From assembly GCF_019966595.1 (NCBI RefSeq), contig NZ_JAINFJ010000002.1:145330-209329 (forward strand): a DNA stretch of 64,000 nt. The letters run 5' to 3'. Under the pieces are notes generated by a model. The model was given only the letters and a program-made list of their open reading frames with translations. It made no database searches and was not told where the DNA came from. This document shows, piece by piece, positions 28,763 through 37,756 of the stretch; the stretch's first letter is position 1; every line of letters begins with the position of its first letter. The translations under genes and the position numbers were made by a program. Source of the stretch: Oricola indica. GTDB lineage: Bacteria; Pseudomonadota; Alphaproteobacteria; Rhizobiales; Rhizobiaceae.

Positions 28763-29218
28763 ATGATGGGAAGAAAAGTTCTGTCCGCGCTTTTGTCGGC
28801 CGCCATCGGTGTCGGCGCAGCCGCGCCGGTTGCCGCCGCGCCCTACACGTTCCAGCCGTCCGTGACTGTCGATAACGGCCTGGTGACGAATGTGGACCAC
28901 CGCAAATACCGCAAGCATTTCAAGCACCGCAAACACCGTTTTCACAAGCGCAACGGCCATTTCTACCTGAACGGGCACCGGGGTTACCGGGACCGCAGGC
29001 ACGGCTACCGCGAATATAACGGCTACTGGTTCCCGACCGCGGCTTTCGCGCTGGGCATCCTGATGCTTCCGGAAGTCCAGCAGGGCCGCACGATCCGGCT
29101 CACCCGCAGCCACTATGCGTGGTGCGAGAGCCGCTATCGCAGCTACCGCCGCTGGGACAATTCCTGGCAGCCCTATAACGGCCCGCGCAAGCCGTGCGCT
29201 TCGCCGTACATGTACTAA
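28763..29218 (+). CDS. BA14K-family protein
   Basis: A 151-residue protein with a signal peptide (KVLSALLSAAIGVGAAAPVA). A His/Arg/Lys-rich middle (KYRKHFKHRKHRFHKRNGHF), a short hydrophobic stretch and a C-terminal BA14K motif follow. The motif shows HYAWCESRYRSYRRWDN, then QPYNGPRKPCASPY with both conserved Cys. BA14K proteins are lectin-like or immunoreactive envelope proteins of Hyphomicrobiales, first known from Brucella. AGGAG lies 7 bases before the ATG. The His-rich region could bind metal. Confidence 0.85.
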   Translation: MMGRKVLSALLSAAIGVGAAAPVAAAPYTFQPSVTVDNGLVTNVDHRKYRKHFKHRKHRFHKRNGHFYLNGHRGYRDRRHGYREYNGYWFPTAAFALGILMLPEVQQGRTIRLTRSHYAWCESRYRSYRRWDNSWQPYNGPRKPCASPYMY

Positions 29219-29229
29219 GGGCTGACGCC

Positions 29230-29253
29230 GACGGCGGACCCCGGTCCGTCGTC
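29230..29253 (+). terminator. possible terminator after BA14K gene
   Basis: Near-perfect 11-base arms (GACGGCGGACC / GGTCCGTCGTC) directly downstream of the stop, with no T-run. Confidence 0.35.
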
Positions 29254-29264
29254 TTGCGGCAATT

Positions 29265-29317
29265 GAGCCTGTCTTGTAGGAGAAGCGCGACCCCGCCCCT
29301 CCCTGCCAGACAGGCTC
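29265..29317 (+). promoter_or_regulatory. inverted repeat in the hisS leader
   Basis: Perfect 10-base arms GAGCCTGTCT (29265-29274) and AGACAGGCTC (29308-29317) enclose 33 bases. The right arm ends 4 bases before the hisS ATG, so a folded leader would bury the start region. The loop also contains AGGAG and a complementary CTCC. Confidence 0.5.
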
Positions 29318-29321
29318 ATTC

Positions 29322-30866
29322 ATGTCCGAGAAGAAGAAGAAAAAACTGCAGAAACTGAAGGCGCGCCTGCCGCGCGGCTTCGTCGATCGTTCGCCGGCCG
29401 ATATCCGCGCGACCGACGAGATGGTCGCCAAGATCAAGGCGGTCTACGAACGCTACGGTTTCGACCCGGTCGAGACCCCGATCTTCGAATATACCGATTG
29501 CCTCGGAAAATTCCTGCCCGACCAGGACCGCCCCAACGAGGGCGTGTTCTCGGTACAGGATGACGACGAGCAGTGGATGTCGCTGCGCTACGACCTGACC
29601 GCGCCGCTGGCGCGTCACGTCGCCGAGAACATCAACGAAATCCAGCTTCCCTACCGCACCTATCGCGCCGGCTGGGTGTTCCGCAACGAGAAGCCCGGCC
29701 CCGGCCGCTTCCGCCAGTTCATGCAGTTCGACGCCGACACGGTCGGCGCGCCCGGCGTCCAGGCGGACGCCGAAATGTGCATGATGATGGCCGACACGAT
29801 GGAAGCGCTGGGGATCGCGCGCGGGGATTACGTAATCCGAGTGAACAACCGGAAGGTGCTGGATGGAGTCCTTGAGGCGATTGGGCTCGGCGGCGAGAAG
29901 AACGCAGCCCGGCGGCTGACGGTGCTGCGGGCGATCGACAAGTTCGACAAGTTTGGTGACGAAGGCGTTCGACTGCTGCTCGGCGATGGCCGCAAGGACG
30001 AGAGCGGGGATTTTACTCCGGGTGCGAAGCTGGACGCAGATTCACTCGATCAGGTGATGGAATTTGTCTCCGCGAGAAAATCAGCAGAAGTCGGTGACTG
30101 GAACGACGAAGGGCTAATTGACGATCTTGAGCGCCTGAAATTCGTTGTAAACGAGACCTATCGGGTCGGCGTGCATGAACTCGCGACACTGCAGAAGTTA
30201 TTTTCTAAATCTGGATATACGGAAGACCGAATTCTAATCGATACCTCATGCGTCCGCGGCCTCGAATACTACACCGGCCCGGTCTACGAGGCCGAGCTCC
30301 TCTTCGACGTCACCAACGAAAAGGGCGAGACGGTGCAGTTCGGTTCGGTCGGCGGCGGCGGGCGTTATGACGGGCTGGTCAAGCGCTTTACCGGGCAGGA
30401 CGTGCCCGCAACCGGGTTCTCCATCGGCGTCTCGCGGCTGATGACGGCCTTGAAAAACCTCGGCAAGCTCGGACAGGACGACGTGATCCAGCCGGTCCTC
30501 GTCACCGTCATGGATGGCGACACGGAGGCCCTCGGCCGCTACCAGAAAATGGTCCAGATGCTGCGCGAGGCCGGCATCCGCGCCGAGATGTACCAGGGCA
30601 ACTGGAAGAAGTTCGGCAACCAGCTCAAATATGCCGACCGGCGCGGCTGCCCGCTGGCGATCATTCAGGGCTCGGACGAGCGCGAGGCCGGCAAGGTGCA
30701 GATCAAGGACCTGATCGAGGGCAAGCGCCTGTCGGGCGAGATCACCGACAATGTCACCTGGCGCGAAAGCCGCCCGGCGCAGATCGAGGTCGCGGAAGAC
30801 CGGATCGTCGCGGAAGTCATCCGCATGCTCGCCGACCAGGCCGAGGACCGCGCCAAGAGCGGCTGA
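29322..30866 (+). CDS. hisS: histidyl-tRNA synthetase
   Basis: A 514-residue class II synthetase. It has an early PRGF motif, motif 2 ([19 protein letters not shown]), the histidine-binding GLEYYTG and [12 protein letters not shown], and a C-terminal anticodon-binding domain. It charges tRNA-His. The codons for residues about 168-307, between motif 2 and the histidine site, have clearly lower GC and different codon choice than the flanks, while the protein stays in frame. The gene precedes DUF559, hisZ and hisG. A 10-base inverted repeat lies just before the start. Confidence 0.97.
   Translation: MSEKKKKKLQKLKARLPRGFVDRSPADIRATDEMVAKIKAVYERYGFDPVETPIFEYTDCLGKFLPDQDRPNEGVFSVQDDDEQWMSLRYDLTAPLARHVAENINEIQLPYRTYRAGWVFRNEKPGPGRFRQFMQFDADTVGAPGVQADAEMCMMMADTMEALGIARGDYVIRVNNRKVLDGVLEAIGLGGEKNAARRLTVLRAIDKFDKFGDEGVRLLLGDGRKDESGDFTPGAKLDADSLDQVMEFVSARKSAEVGDWNDEGLIDDLERLKFVVNETYRVGVHELATLQKLFSKSGYTEDRILIDTSCVRGLEYYTGPVYEAELLFDVTNEKGETVQFGSVGGGGRYDGLVKRFTGQDVPATGFSIGVSRLMTALKNLGKLGQDDVIQPVLVTVMDGDTEALGRYQKMVQMLREAGIRAEMYQGNWKKFGNQLKYADRRGCPLAIIQGSDEREAGKVQIKDLIEGKRLSGEITDNVTWRESRPAQIEVAEDRIVAEVIRMLADQAEDRAKSG
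29825..30243 (+). other. low-GC mosaic block inside hisS
   Basis: Composition shifts sharply. Bases 30181-30240 have 24 G/C of 60, while the next 60 have 39 of 60. Codons rare in neighbours (TTA, CTA, AAA TCT, GGA TAT) occur here. The block encodes roughly the HisRS insertion domain. Edges are approximate. Confidence 0.75.
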
Positions 30867-30883
30867 TACCGTGTCAGGCTGGA

Positions 30884-31026
30884 CTACCCCCACCCTTCAT
30901 CCCTCCCCTCAAGGGGGAGGGAAGACATCCGCACTGGCGCATCCGCTTGCCACGTCGATCCCGGCATGGACTCCTTCGCCAGCGACCTCCCTCCCCCTTG
31001 AGGGGAGGGATGAAGGGTGGGGGTAG
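30884..31026. repeat. perfect 39-bp inverted repeat pair with 65-bp spacer
   Basis: The arms at 30884-30922 and 30988-31026 are exact reverse complements over 39 bases. Each arm also holds its own palindrome (CCTCCCC, TCAA, GGGGAGG). The left arm starts 17 bases after the hisS stop codon; the right arm ends 2 bases before the DUF559 ATG. A transcript would form a very stable hairpin. Confidence 0.97.
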
Positions 31027-31028
31027 CG

Positions 31029-31391
31029 ATGCCGAGCAAAGTAACGCCGGCAGCCATCACGCGGTCCCGCCAGATGCGAAGAAACCTGACCGGGGGTGAA
31101 GCGAAGCTGTGGTCCGAGCTAAAGCAATTCAGGCGACTATACGGACTTCACGTCCGCCGGCAGGTTCCAATCGGACCGTATTTCGCCGACTTCGCGATCC
31201 AATCGCGAAAACTCATCATCGAGCTCGACGGCGAACATCACTACCAGCCGGGAGGACTGGAAAGAGACATGAAGCGCGATGCCTGGCTTTCGGAATTGGG
31301 CTATCGGACCCTCCGGATCACCACCGGCGAGCTTTCGGAGAACCTCGACGGTTGCATTGAAACGATTCTTCGTGAATTGGGACTGGCATGA
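31029..31391 (+). CDS. DUF559 endonuclease-like protein
   Basis: A 120-residue DUF559 protein, distantly related to Vsr/PD-(D/E)XK nucleases. It shows [15 protein letters not shown], then [19 protein letters not shown], and [12 protein letters not shown] with the acidic residues expected of the active site, then a C-terminal [14 protein letters not shown]. Nuclease activity is inferred, not shown. It starts 2 bases after the inverted repeat, within the hisS-hisZ interval, and its stop overlaps the hisZ start (ATGA). It therefore reads as an insertion that kept the operon continuous. Confidence 0.88.
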   Translation: MPSKVTPAAITRSRQMRRNLTGGEAKLWSELKQFRRLYGLHVRRQVPIGPYFADFAIQSRKLIIELDGEHHYQPGGLERDMKRDAWLSELGYRTLRITTGELSENLDGCIETILRELGLA

Positions 31392-32506
31392 ATGCCCTGA
31401 GATCATTTTCGGCGCGTGCCGACATCGAGACGATCCTCGCCGGACTGGGCGCGGAGCGGCTTGACGTGCCGGTGCTGCATCCCGCCGACCCGTTCCTCGA
31501 TACGGCCGGCGAGGAATTGCGCCGCCGTATCTTCATGTCCGAAAGCGAAACCGGCGAGGCGCTGTGCCTGCGGCCGGAATTCACCATCCCCGTCTGCCTG
31601 AACCATCTCGGCGCGGGCACTGACGGGCATCGCCGCTACGGCTATGTCGGCACGGTGTTCCGGCAGCGCCGGGCCGGCGGCAACGAATTCCTCCAGGCGG
31701 GTATCGAGGATATCGGCGACGCCGACGGACCGTCGGCGGATGCGCGCTCGCTGGCCGATGCGCTTTCGTTCCTCGACGCGCTGGACGCGGCGGAGGGAAC
31801 CGTCACGACGCTTGGCGACCAGGCGGTCTTCAACGCCGTGGTCACCGGTCTCGGCCTGCCGCAGGGCTGGGCGTTGCGCCTCAGCCACGCCTTTGGCGAC
31901 CGGGCGACGCTGGACGCGGCGCTGGACGCGCTCGCGGTGCCGCCGCCCCTGCCCGATCTTCCCGCCGACATTCGGGAACCGGCCGAAGCGCACGACCGCG
32001 CGGCGCTCGTCAACGCATTGTCCATGCGGTTGCGCATCGCCGGGCTGGAAAACGCCGGCGGGCGCGATGCGGACGACATCGCCGACCGTCTGCTCGCCCG
32101 CTTCGACGCCGCCGAGATCGCGCCCGACGCGGGCGCGCTGGCGACATTGCGCAAGTTCCTCGATATCCATGCATCGCTCGACAAGGCGGCCGATGCGCTG
32201 CGGGCGTTCGCTTCAGGCAATTCGCTCGACATGGACGACGCCATCGCCGGCTTTGCCGCGCGCGAGGCTGCGATTTCGGCGGCGGGAGTCGATACCGCCA
32301 AGGTTACCTATGACGCCGCCTTCGGCCGCGCGCTCGATTACTACACGGCGCTCGTCTACGAGATCGCGACACCGGCCGGCCTCGTGCTGGTCGGCGGCGG
32401 ACGCTACGACCGGCTGCTGACGATGCTCGGCGCGAAAGAGACGGTGCCCGGCGTCGGTTTTTCCGTCTGGCTCGACCGTATCGGTTCTTCGGGAGGCAAG
32501 CCGTGA
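31388..32506 (+). CDS. hisZ: ATP phosphoribosyltransferase regulatory subunit HisZ
   Basis: A 372-residue class II synthetase-like protein without aminoacylation capacity: [50 protein letters not shown] and GGGRYDRLL. HisZ forms a hetero-octamer with the short HisG and mediates histidine feedback in the first step of histidine biosynthesis. The ATG overlaps the DUF559 stop. The stop overlaps the hisG GTG start (GTGA). Confidence 0.95.
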   Translation: MNALRSFSARADIETILAGLGAERLDVPVLHPADPFLDTAGEELRRRIFMSESETGEALCLRPEFTIPVCLNHLGAGTDGHRRYGYVGTVFRQRRAGGNEFLQAGIEDIGDADGPSADARSLADALSFLDALDAAEGTVTTLGDQAVFNAVVTGLGLPQGWALRLSHAFGDRATLDAALDALAVPPPLPDLPADIREPAEAHDRAALVNALSMRLRIAGLENAGGRDADDIADRLLARFDAAEIAPDAGALATLRKFLDIHASLDKAADALRAFASGNSLDMDDAIAGFAAREAAISAAGVDTAKVTYDAAFGRALDYYTALVYEIATPAGLVLVGGGRYDRLLTMLGAKETVPGVGFSVWLDRIGSSGGKP

Positions 32507-33198
32507 GCGCAACCGTCACCATCGCCATCCCCTCGAAAGGCCGTCTCAAGGAAGAGGCGCTGAAGCGCATGGATGCGGCCGGCTACGCCGTCGAGCCGCC
32601 CAGGGACGCGCGCACCTACCGCGCCGCCGTCGCGAGCCATCCGCATGTCGAGGTGGCCTTCCTGTCCGCCTCGGAAATCGCACGCGAACTCGGCAAGGGA
32701 TCGATCGATCTCGGCGTCACCGGAGAGGATCTCGTGCGCGAGGGCCTGCCGGACAGCGAGAACCGCGTAATCCGCCTCGCGCAGCTGGGCTTCGGCCATG
32801 CCGACGTGGTCGTCGCGGTGCCGGAGGCGTGGTTCGATGTCGATACCATGGCCGATCTCGGCCTCGTCGCCGCCGATTTCCGCCATCGTCACGAACGCAG
32901 GCTGCGCATCGCGACGAAATACTGGCGGCTGACGCAGCAGCATTTCTCCCAGACCCACGGCATCCAGCTCTACAGGATCATCGAAAGCCTCGGCGCGACA
33001 GAGGGTGCGCCGGCGGCCGGGCAGGCCGATGTCATCGTCGATATCACCTCGACCGGATCGACGCTTCGCGCCAACCATCTGAAGGTGCTGAAGGACGGCG
33101 TGATCCTGCGGTCGCAGGCCTGCCTCTTCGCGCCGGTATCGGGTGATGACGGGTCCAATCCCGCCGCGGCGGAACTGGCGGCCGCGCTCGGCGCCTGA
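32503..33198 (+). CDS. hisG: ATP phosphoribosyltransferase catalytic subunit HisG (short form)
   Basis: A 231-residue HisG. It shows [12 protein letters not shown] at the N-terminus, [26 protein letters not shown] and the phosphoribosyl-binding [18 protein letters not shown]. The regulatory C-terminal domain of long HisG is absent, consistent with dependence on the adjacent HisZ. It condenses ATP and PRPP. The start is GTG at 32503, coupled to hisZ. A strong terminator follows. Confidence 0.96.
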   Translation: MSATVTIAIPSKGRLKEEALKRMDAAGYAVEPPRDARTYRAAVASHPHVEVAFLSASEIARELGKGSIDLGVTGEDLVREGLPDSENRVIRLAQLGFGHADVVVAVPEAWFDVDTMADLGLVAADFRHRHERRLRIATKYWRLTQQHFSQTHGIQLYRIIESLGATEGAPAAGQADVIVDITSTGSTLRANHLKVLKDGVILRSQACLFAPVSGDDGSNPAAAELAAALGA

Positions 33199-33204
33199 AA
33201 CGTA

Positions 33205-33242
33205 AAAAGCCGCGCTGCGGAGGAGCGTGCAGCGCGGCTTTT
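33205..33242 (+). terminator. terminator of the hisS-DUF559-hisZ-hisG unit
   Basis: AAAAGCCGCGCTGC and GCAGCGCGGCTTTT form a perfect 14-base stem around a 10-base loop. Confidence 0.93.
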
Positions 33243-33340
33243 GAAGGCGGCGGTTCGGGAATGCCGTCCTTAACCGAACCGTTTCGGGGGGGGATTAACG
33301 GTTCCGATCGTTCTTTCTACGTGTCGTTTCTCCGACCGGA

Positions 33341-33865
33341 TCACTGACTATCGCCGGATCCGCCCGATGCGGCCAGAACGCCGGCAATATCGCTGGCGGA
33401 CTTGCCCGACGCCTCGGCGATGCCATTGAGCGTGTCATCGGTCGAGGCGACGGTGTAGCCCCGGGCGCGCAGGTTTTCCGCGAGACCGTTTCCGTCCTGG
33501 CCGAACAAGGGCGCGACTGCGCTTATCGGCGCGGTCTGCACCGCCCTGAGCAGGGCGAATTCCGGCCGTCCGCCGCGTCCTTCGGACGTGCCGGTCAGGG
33601 ATGGCCATGCAAAGGCGACACCGGCGACCAGAGACGCGACGAGCGCGATCGTCATGGCCGGGCGTTTGAAGTAGGTCTTGAACGCGCGCCAGTTCTTCCA
33701 GATATGCAAAACGAATGGCGCGATGAGGACCAGCGACAGCCATTCATGCATCGAGTGGAAATAGGCCGAGCCGATATGGAAGAACAACGCGACGCCGGAT
33801 ACGAGCGAGACGACGAACAGACCGGTGGTAAACGGCGTGGCATAACGGGCGAGCAGGGAAGGCAT
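33341..33865 (-). CDS. DUF4405 membrane protein
   Basis: A 174-residue protein. Two N-terminal hydrophobic helices and one more at about 72-90 flank the DUF4405 segment HEWLSLVLIAPFVLHIWKNW (about residue 40-59), whose His residues recall haem-ligating membrane helices. The C-terminal part (EFALLRAVQTAPISAVAPLF and beyond) is soluble. AGAGG lies upstream of the ATG. The function is unknown; it may be a membrane electron-transfer component by fold only. It has no obvious functional partner nearby. Confidence 0.8.
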   Translation of the reverse strand: MPSLLARYATPFTTGLFVVSLVSGVALFFHIGSAYFHSMHEWLSLVLIAPFVLHIWKNWRAFKTYFKRPAMTIALVASLVAGVAFAWPSLTGTSEGRGGRPEFALLRAVQTAPISAVAPLFGQDGNGLAENLRARGYTVASTDDTLNGIAEASGKSASDIAGVLAASGGSGDSQ

Positions 33866-33985
33866 GGCAGTAACCTCTTTGATTCAACGTCCCGAGGTTA
33901 GTCCCGGCCCCGACCCGAATCCCGTTACAAATCCGTAATCGTGCGCAGGGCGCATGGCAGCCATTCGAAAACGGAATGCCTGAAC

Positions 33986-34011
33986 GAAAACGCGGGGCCG
34001 AAGCCCCGCGT
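33986..34011 (-). terminator. terminator of doxX-like gene
   Basis: ACGCGGGGC, 4-base loop, GCCCCGCGT, with a TTTT run following in the minus direction. Confidence 0.85.
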
Positions 34012-34040
34012 CATGATTGCCAGTGATCGCCGTGCCGGCG

Positions 34041-34445
34041 TCAGGCGAGTGCCGGGCGGGCAGTGCCGAGGCGCGCATCGAGCGACATCGAACCGGCGCC
34101 GGTCTGGCCGAGGGCGAGGAAGCCGCCTGCGATGGCCAGGTTCTTCATGAACGAGATCATCTGCATCTGGTCGGACGGCTGGAAGTGGAAGACGAAACCG
34201 GCGAACAGCGTAAAGGCCGCAAGCGCCCAGGCCGTTTCACGGGTTCGGAAGCCGACGAGCAGCGCAAGGCCGGCCACCAGTTCGAAGATCGCCGCCGCCC
34301 AGGCGAGCAGCGTCGCGGCCGGAAGGCCGACCGACGAGATGTAGCCGGCGGTGCCTTCGATGGCGAAGAACTTGCCCCAGCCGGACAGGATGAAGATGAA
34401 GGCGAGCAGAACGCGCGCCGCCAAGAGAAGTACGGAATTGGTCAT
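34041..34445 (-). CDS. DoxX family membrane protein
   Basis: A 134-residue DoxX-type protein with four hydrophobic helices: LLLAARVLLAFIFILSGWGK first, then AAIFELVAGLALLVGF, WALAAFTLFAGFVFHF and a last FMKNLAIAGGFLAL. DoxX-like proteins are small inner-membrane proteins linked to quinone or redox chemistry and stress. The specific role here is unknown. It lies 116 bases from fumC on the same strand and has its own terminator. Confidence 0.88.
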   Translation of the reverse strand: MTNSVLLLAARVLLAFIFILSGWGKFFAIEGTAGYISSVGLPAATLLAWAAAIFELVAGLALLVGFRTRETAWALAAFTLFAGFVFHFQPSDQMQMISFMKNLAIAGGFLALGQTGAGSMSLDARLGTARPALA

Positions 34446-34561
34446 TGTCTTGTTCCCGATTGATGATGGCCGGGAACATATTCATCCTGTGCGCTGCAAC
34501 AATCCGGCAGATACGCGACAGATCGTTCATGAATTGAGAACGATTTCCGGATCGCCGTTCA

Positions 34562-35947
34562 TCACACCATCTTTTCCGGCCGGACGATGTCGTCGAACTC
34601 CGCCTCGGTCACGTGACCGCTGGCCACGGCTTCCTCGCGCAGTGTCGTACCCTTCTTGTGCGCGGCCTTGGCGATCGCGGCGGCATTGTCGTAGCCGATG
34701 CTCGGCGCGAGGGCGGTGACCAGCATCAGCGACCGGCTCACGAGATCGCCGATACGCTCCCGATCGGCCTCGATCCCGGCGAGGCAGCGGTCGGTGAAGG
34801 ACATCATCGCATCGGCTAGAATGCGAATCGACTGCAGCACCGCATCCGCGATCACCGGCTTGAAGACGTTCAGCTCGAAATGACCCTGGCTGGCGGCAAC
34901 GTTCACCGTGGTCTGGTTGCCCATGACGCGGGTCGCCACCATGGTCAGCGCCTCCGCCTGGGTCGGGTTCACCTTGCCGGGCATGATCGACGAACCGGGT
35001 TCGTTCTCGGGCAGGATCAGTTCGCCGAGGCCGGAGCGCGGGCCGGAGCCGAGGAAGCGGATATCGTTCGCGATCTTGAACAGGTCGCCCGCGAGCGCCG
35101 ACAGGCTGCCATGCAATTGCGCCAATGCGCCGTGGCTCGCCAGCGCCTCGAACTTGTTGCCGGCGGTGCGAAACGGCAGCCCGGTTATGCGCGCGACATT
35201 GTCGGCGAAGAGTTCCGCGAAGCCATCGGGCGCATTCAGCCCGGTGCCGACGGCCGTACCGCCCTGGGCAAGGGCATGAACGTCCTCCAGCGCCGTTTCG
35301 ATGCGCTTCAGCCCCAGTTCCAGCGCCGCGCGATAGCCGGAAAATTCCTGGCCGAGCGTCAGCGGCGTGGCGTCCTGTGTGTGCGTGCGGCCGATCTTGA
35401 CGATATCGCCGAACTCCGCCTCCTTGGCCGCGACCGCCTCGATCATGTGGTTCAGGGCCGGGATCAGCCGCTGGGCCGTCTCGACGGCGACAGCGATATG
35501 CATCGCGGTCGGGAAGGTGTCGTTGGAGGACTGGCTCTTGTTGACATGGTCGTTTGGGTGAACCGGATCCTTGGAGCCGATCGTGCCGCCGAGCAACTCG
35601 ATGGCGCGGTTGGCGATCACCTCGTTGGCGTTCATGTTCGATTGCGTGCCGGACCCGGTCTGCCAGACGGCGAGCGGGAAATTGTCGTCCAGGCTGCCAT
35701 TCGCCACCTCGCCCGCCGCATCGACAATGGCCGCGGCGATCTCGCGGTCCAGGGTTCCAAGCCCCAGATTGGCAAGCGCCGCCGCCTGCTTGACGATGCC
35801 CAGCGCATGGATCAGCGGCACCGGCATCTTTTCGGTCCCGATCGGGAAGTTGACGAGAGAACGGCCTGTCTGCGCACCCCAGTAGCGGTCGGCCGGCACC
35901 TCGACCTCACCCATCGTGTCGGTTTCCTTGCGCATCGCTTCACTCAT
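34562..35947 (-). CDS. fumC: class II fumarate hydratase
   Basis: A 461-residue FumC with the superfamily signature [13 protein letters not shown] (about residue 317), [14 protein letters not shown] and [16 protein letters not shown]. It hydrates fumarate to malate in the TCA cycle. The ATG at 35945-35947 has GGAG 8 bases upstream, so the longer in-frame reading from 35977 is rejected. It stands alone between the doxX-like gene and a universal stress gene. Confidence 0.96.
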   Translation of the reverse strand: MSEAMRKETDTMGEVEVPADRYWGAQTGRSLVNFPIGTEKMPVPLIHALGIVKQAAALANLGLGTLDREIAAAIVDAAGEVANGSLDDNFPLAVWQTGSGTQSNMNANEVIANRAIELLGGTIGSKDPVHPNDHVNKSQSSNDTFPTAMHIAVAVETAQRLIPALNHMIEAVAAKEAEFGDIVKIGRTHTQDATPLTLGQEFSGYRAALELGLKRIETALEDVHALAQGGTAVGTGLNAPDGFAELFADNVARITGLPFRTAGNKFEALASHGALAQLHGSLSALAGDLFKIANDIRFLGSGPRSGLGELILPENEPGSSIMPGKVNPTQAEALTMVATRVMGNQTTVNVAASQGHFELNVFKPVIADAVLQSIRILADAMMSFTDRCLAGIEADRERIGDLVSRSLMLVTALAPSIGYDNAAAIAKAAHKKGTTLREEAVASGHVTEAEFDDIVRPEKMV

Positions 35948-36083
35948 GGCTTTCTCCTTTGTCCCGATATGGGGCATGGATGCGCGCGCGCCAACCGGTC
36001 GCCGCCGGATGTGTAACCGTCACGCCGCAGGAAAGCCCGATTCGCCGACACCGGCCGACGAAAAGCCGAGGCGCGAGAAAGCG

Positions 36084-36518
36084 CTACTTGACCGTCAGGA
36101 CGGCGCAGGGCGCGAGCTGGGAGACCTTCGTCGTCGTCGAGCCGACCAGCAGCCCGGAAAGCGAACCGAGGCCACGGCGGCCCATGACGATGAGGTCGGA
36201 CTTGTGCGCCTTGGCTTCCTCGACGATCGCATGAGCCGGATCGCCTGAAACGAGTTGGCTGGTGAAGTCGCTGATGCCTGCTTCACGCACCTCGGATTCG
36301 GCCGCGCCGATTACTTCGCGGCCGGATTTCTCAATCTCTTCCTTGGTCGGCGGCACGGGCACGGCGGTATAGCCGACGATCAGCGTATCGCCGATGGCTT
36401 GCGGCGTGTGAACGATGTGCAGCTTGGAATTGTATTTCTTCGCGAGATCGCAGGCGATCCGGATCGCCTCGCTCGCGTGATCCGATCCGTCGGTTGCGAC
36501 AGTGATTTTCTCAAACAT
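36084..36518 (-). CDS. universal stress protein (UspA family)
   Basis: A 144-residue UspA-fold protein. The N-terminal strand ITVATDGSDHASEA carries the conserved Asp, and the C-terminal GRRGLGSLSGLLVGSTTTKV fits the ATP-binding pattern G-x2-G-x9-G-S/T. It belongs to the nucleotide-binding class, and its partner is unknown. The ATG at 36516-36518 is preceded by TGGAGAAG. The longer reading from 36572 lacks a ribosome-binding site. Confidence 0.9.
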   Translation of the reverse strand: MFEKITVATDGSDHASEAIRIACDLAKKYNSKLHIVHTPQAIGDTLIVGYTAVPVPPTKEEIEKSGREVIGAAESEVREAGISDFTSQLVSGDPAHAIVEEAKAHKSDLIVMGRRGLGSLSGLLVGSTTTKVSQLAPCAVLTVK

Positions 36519-36609
36519 GATCTTCTCCAGTTCCGGGGTGCAGACACTCTCACGACACGCGGGTCGCGACATTGATTTCTGTCATATGCCCATGCAAGCC
36601 CCTCGGGCC

Positions 36610-37593
36610 TCAGCAATAACGTTCCGGACCGACCGACTGGCCGTCGGAATAGCGATCGCCATAGGCGAAGCCTACCGGCAGCAACCGGTCGATCTCGGCG
36701 ATTTGCGTATCCGTCAGCACGACATCGGCGGCAGCGGCGTTTTCCGCCAGATGGTCCGGCGTCCGGGTGCCCGGGATGGCGATGACATGGTCGCCCTGGT
36801 GCAACACCCATGCATTGGCCAGGGTCGCCGGCGACATGCCCTGACTGTTGGCATATTCGTTGAACTTCGAGATGATCGCCTTGTTGAGCGCATAATTCGG
36901 CTCGGCGAAACGCGGATTGGAGGTCCGAAAGTCGCTGTCCGGCAGTGCCGGGACGTCCGGCATCCGGTTGGAGAAAACACCCCGCCCGACCGATGAAAAG
37001 GAAACGAATGTGGTTCCGAGTTCCGCGCAGGCCTGCAGAAGACCCAGTTCGGGTAACCGGGTCCACAGCGAGTATTCGTTCTGGACCGCCATGACCGGGT
37101 GCACCGCCGCCGCCCGGCGCAGCGTGTAGGGCGCGATCTCCGAAAGGCCGATGCCGCCGATCTTGCCTTCCTGCTTGAGTTTCACCATCGTCTCCATGAC
37201 ATCCTCGATCGGGATGTCCTGCTGGCGGCGGTGAATGTAGAAAAGCTCGACATGCTCGACGCCGAGCCTCTTCAGTGAGCCTTCCAGAGACTCGCGCAGA
37301 TAGGCTTCGGTGTTGTCGAAGCGGCGCTCCGGCTTGGTGATAATCCCGGCCTTGGTTGCGATAGTGAACCGGTTCGGATGGTCCTTGATGAACGAGCCGA
37401 TATAGCTCTCCGAAACGCCGCCGCCATAGAGCGCGGCCGTGTCGAGATGCGTGACGCCGAGATCGATTGCCGCTTCCAGGGTGCGGTGCGCCTCCGCCTC
37501 GGAAATCTTGCCATAGGCGCCGGCAAAACTCATACAGCCGAGCCCGATCGCTCCGACCGAAGGTCCGTCTCTGCCGAGTTTGCGCTGCTGCAT
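36610..37593 (-). CDS. aldo/keto reductase
   Basis: A 327-residue AKR with a (beta/alpha)8 fold pattern and the catalytic tetrad visible: Asp in THLDTAALYGGG, Tyr in the same stretch, Lys in ATKAG and His in FYIHRRQQD. It reduces carbonyls with NADPH; the substrate is unknown. The usual YSPLGRG loop reads SFSSVGRGVFSNRM here. GGAG precedes the ATG. It appears monocistronic. Confidence 0.9.
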   Translation of the reverse strand: MQQRKLGRDGPSVGAIGLGCMSFAGAYGKISEAEAHRTLEAAIDLGVTHLDTAALYGGGVSESYIGSFIKDHPNRFTIATKAGIITKPERRFDNTEAYLRESLEGSLKRLGVEHVELFYIHRRQQDIPIEDVMETMVKLKQEGKIGGIGLSEIAPYTLRRAAAVHPVMAVQNEYSLWTRLPELGLLQACAELGTTFVSFSSVGRGVFSNRMPDVPALPDSDFRTSNPRFAEPNYALNKAIISKFNEYANSQGMSPATLANAWVLHQGDHVIAIPGTRTPDHLAENAAAADVVLTDTQIAEIDRLLPVGFAYGDRYSDGQSVGPERYC

Positions 37594-37639
37594 CGATGCT
37601 CTCCGATTGTCATTCCGGGAATATGGCGGCCTTCATCCT

Positions 37640-37753
37640 ATGCCGAAAGCGCGATTGCAACCCGTCATGATCGCGCAGGCGATGGCGGCCTTCCTGACGG
37701 TCTCGCCGGTTTTCGTCGCGATAGACAAATGGCTGGCTGCACGTAGACGCTGA
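37640..37753 (+). CDS. possible 37-residue membrane peptide
   Basis: A short frame (MPKARLQPVMIAQAMAAFLT onward) with one hydrophobic stretch and an RRR end fills the gap between the aldo/keto reductase start and glcF. It has no ribosome-binding site and no recognised relative. It may well be chance. Confidence 0.2.
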   Translation: MPKARLQPVMIAQAMAAFLTVSPVFVAIDKWLAARRR

Positions 37754-37756
37754 CGT

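Noticed and set aside
30884..31026. CRISPR-like or transposon-end reading of the inverted repeat
   Set aside because: Only two arms in opposite orientation with one spacer; no array, no transposase and no target duplication seen.
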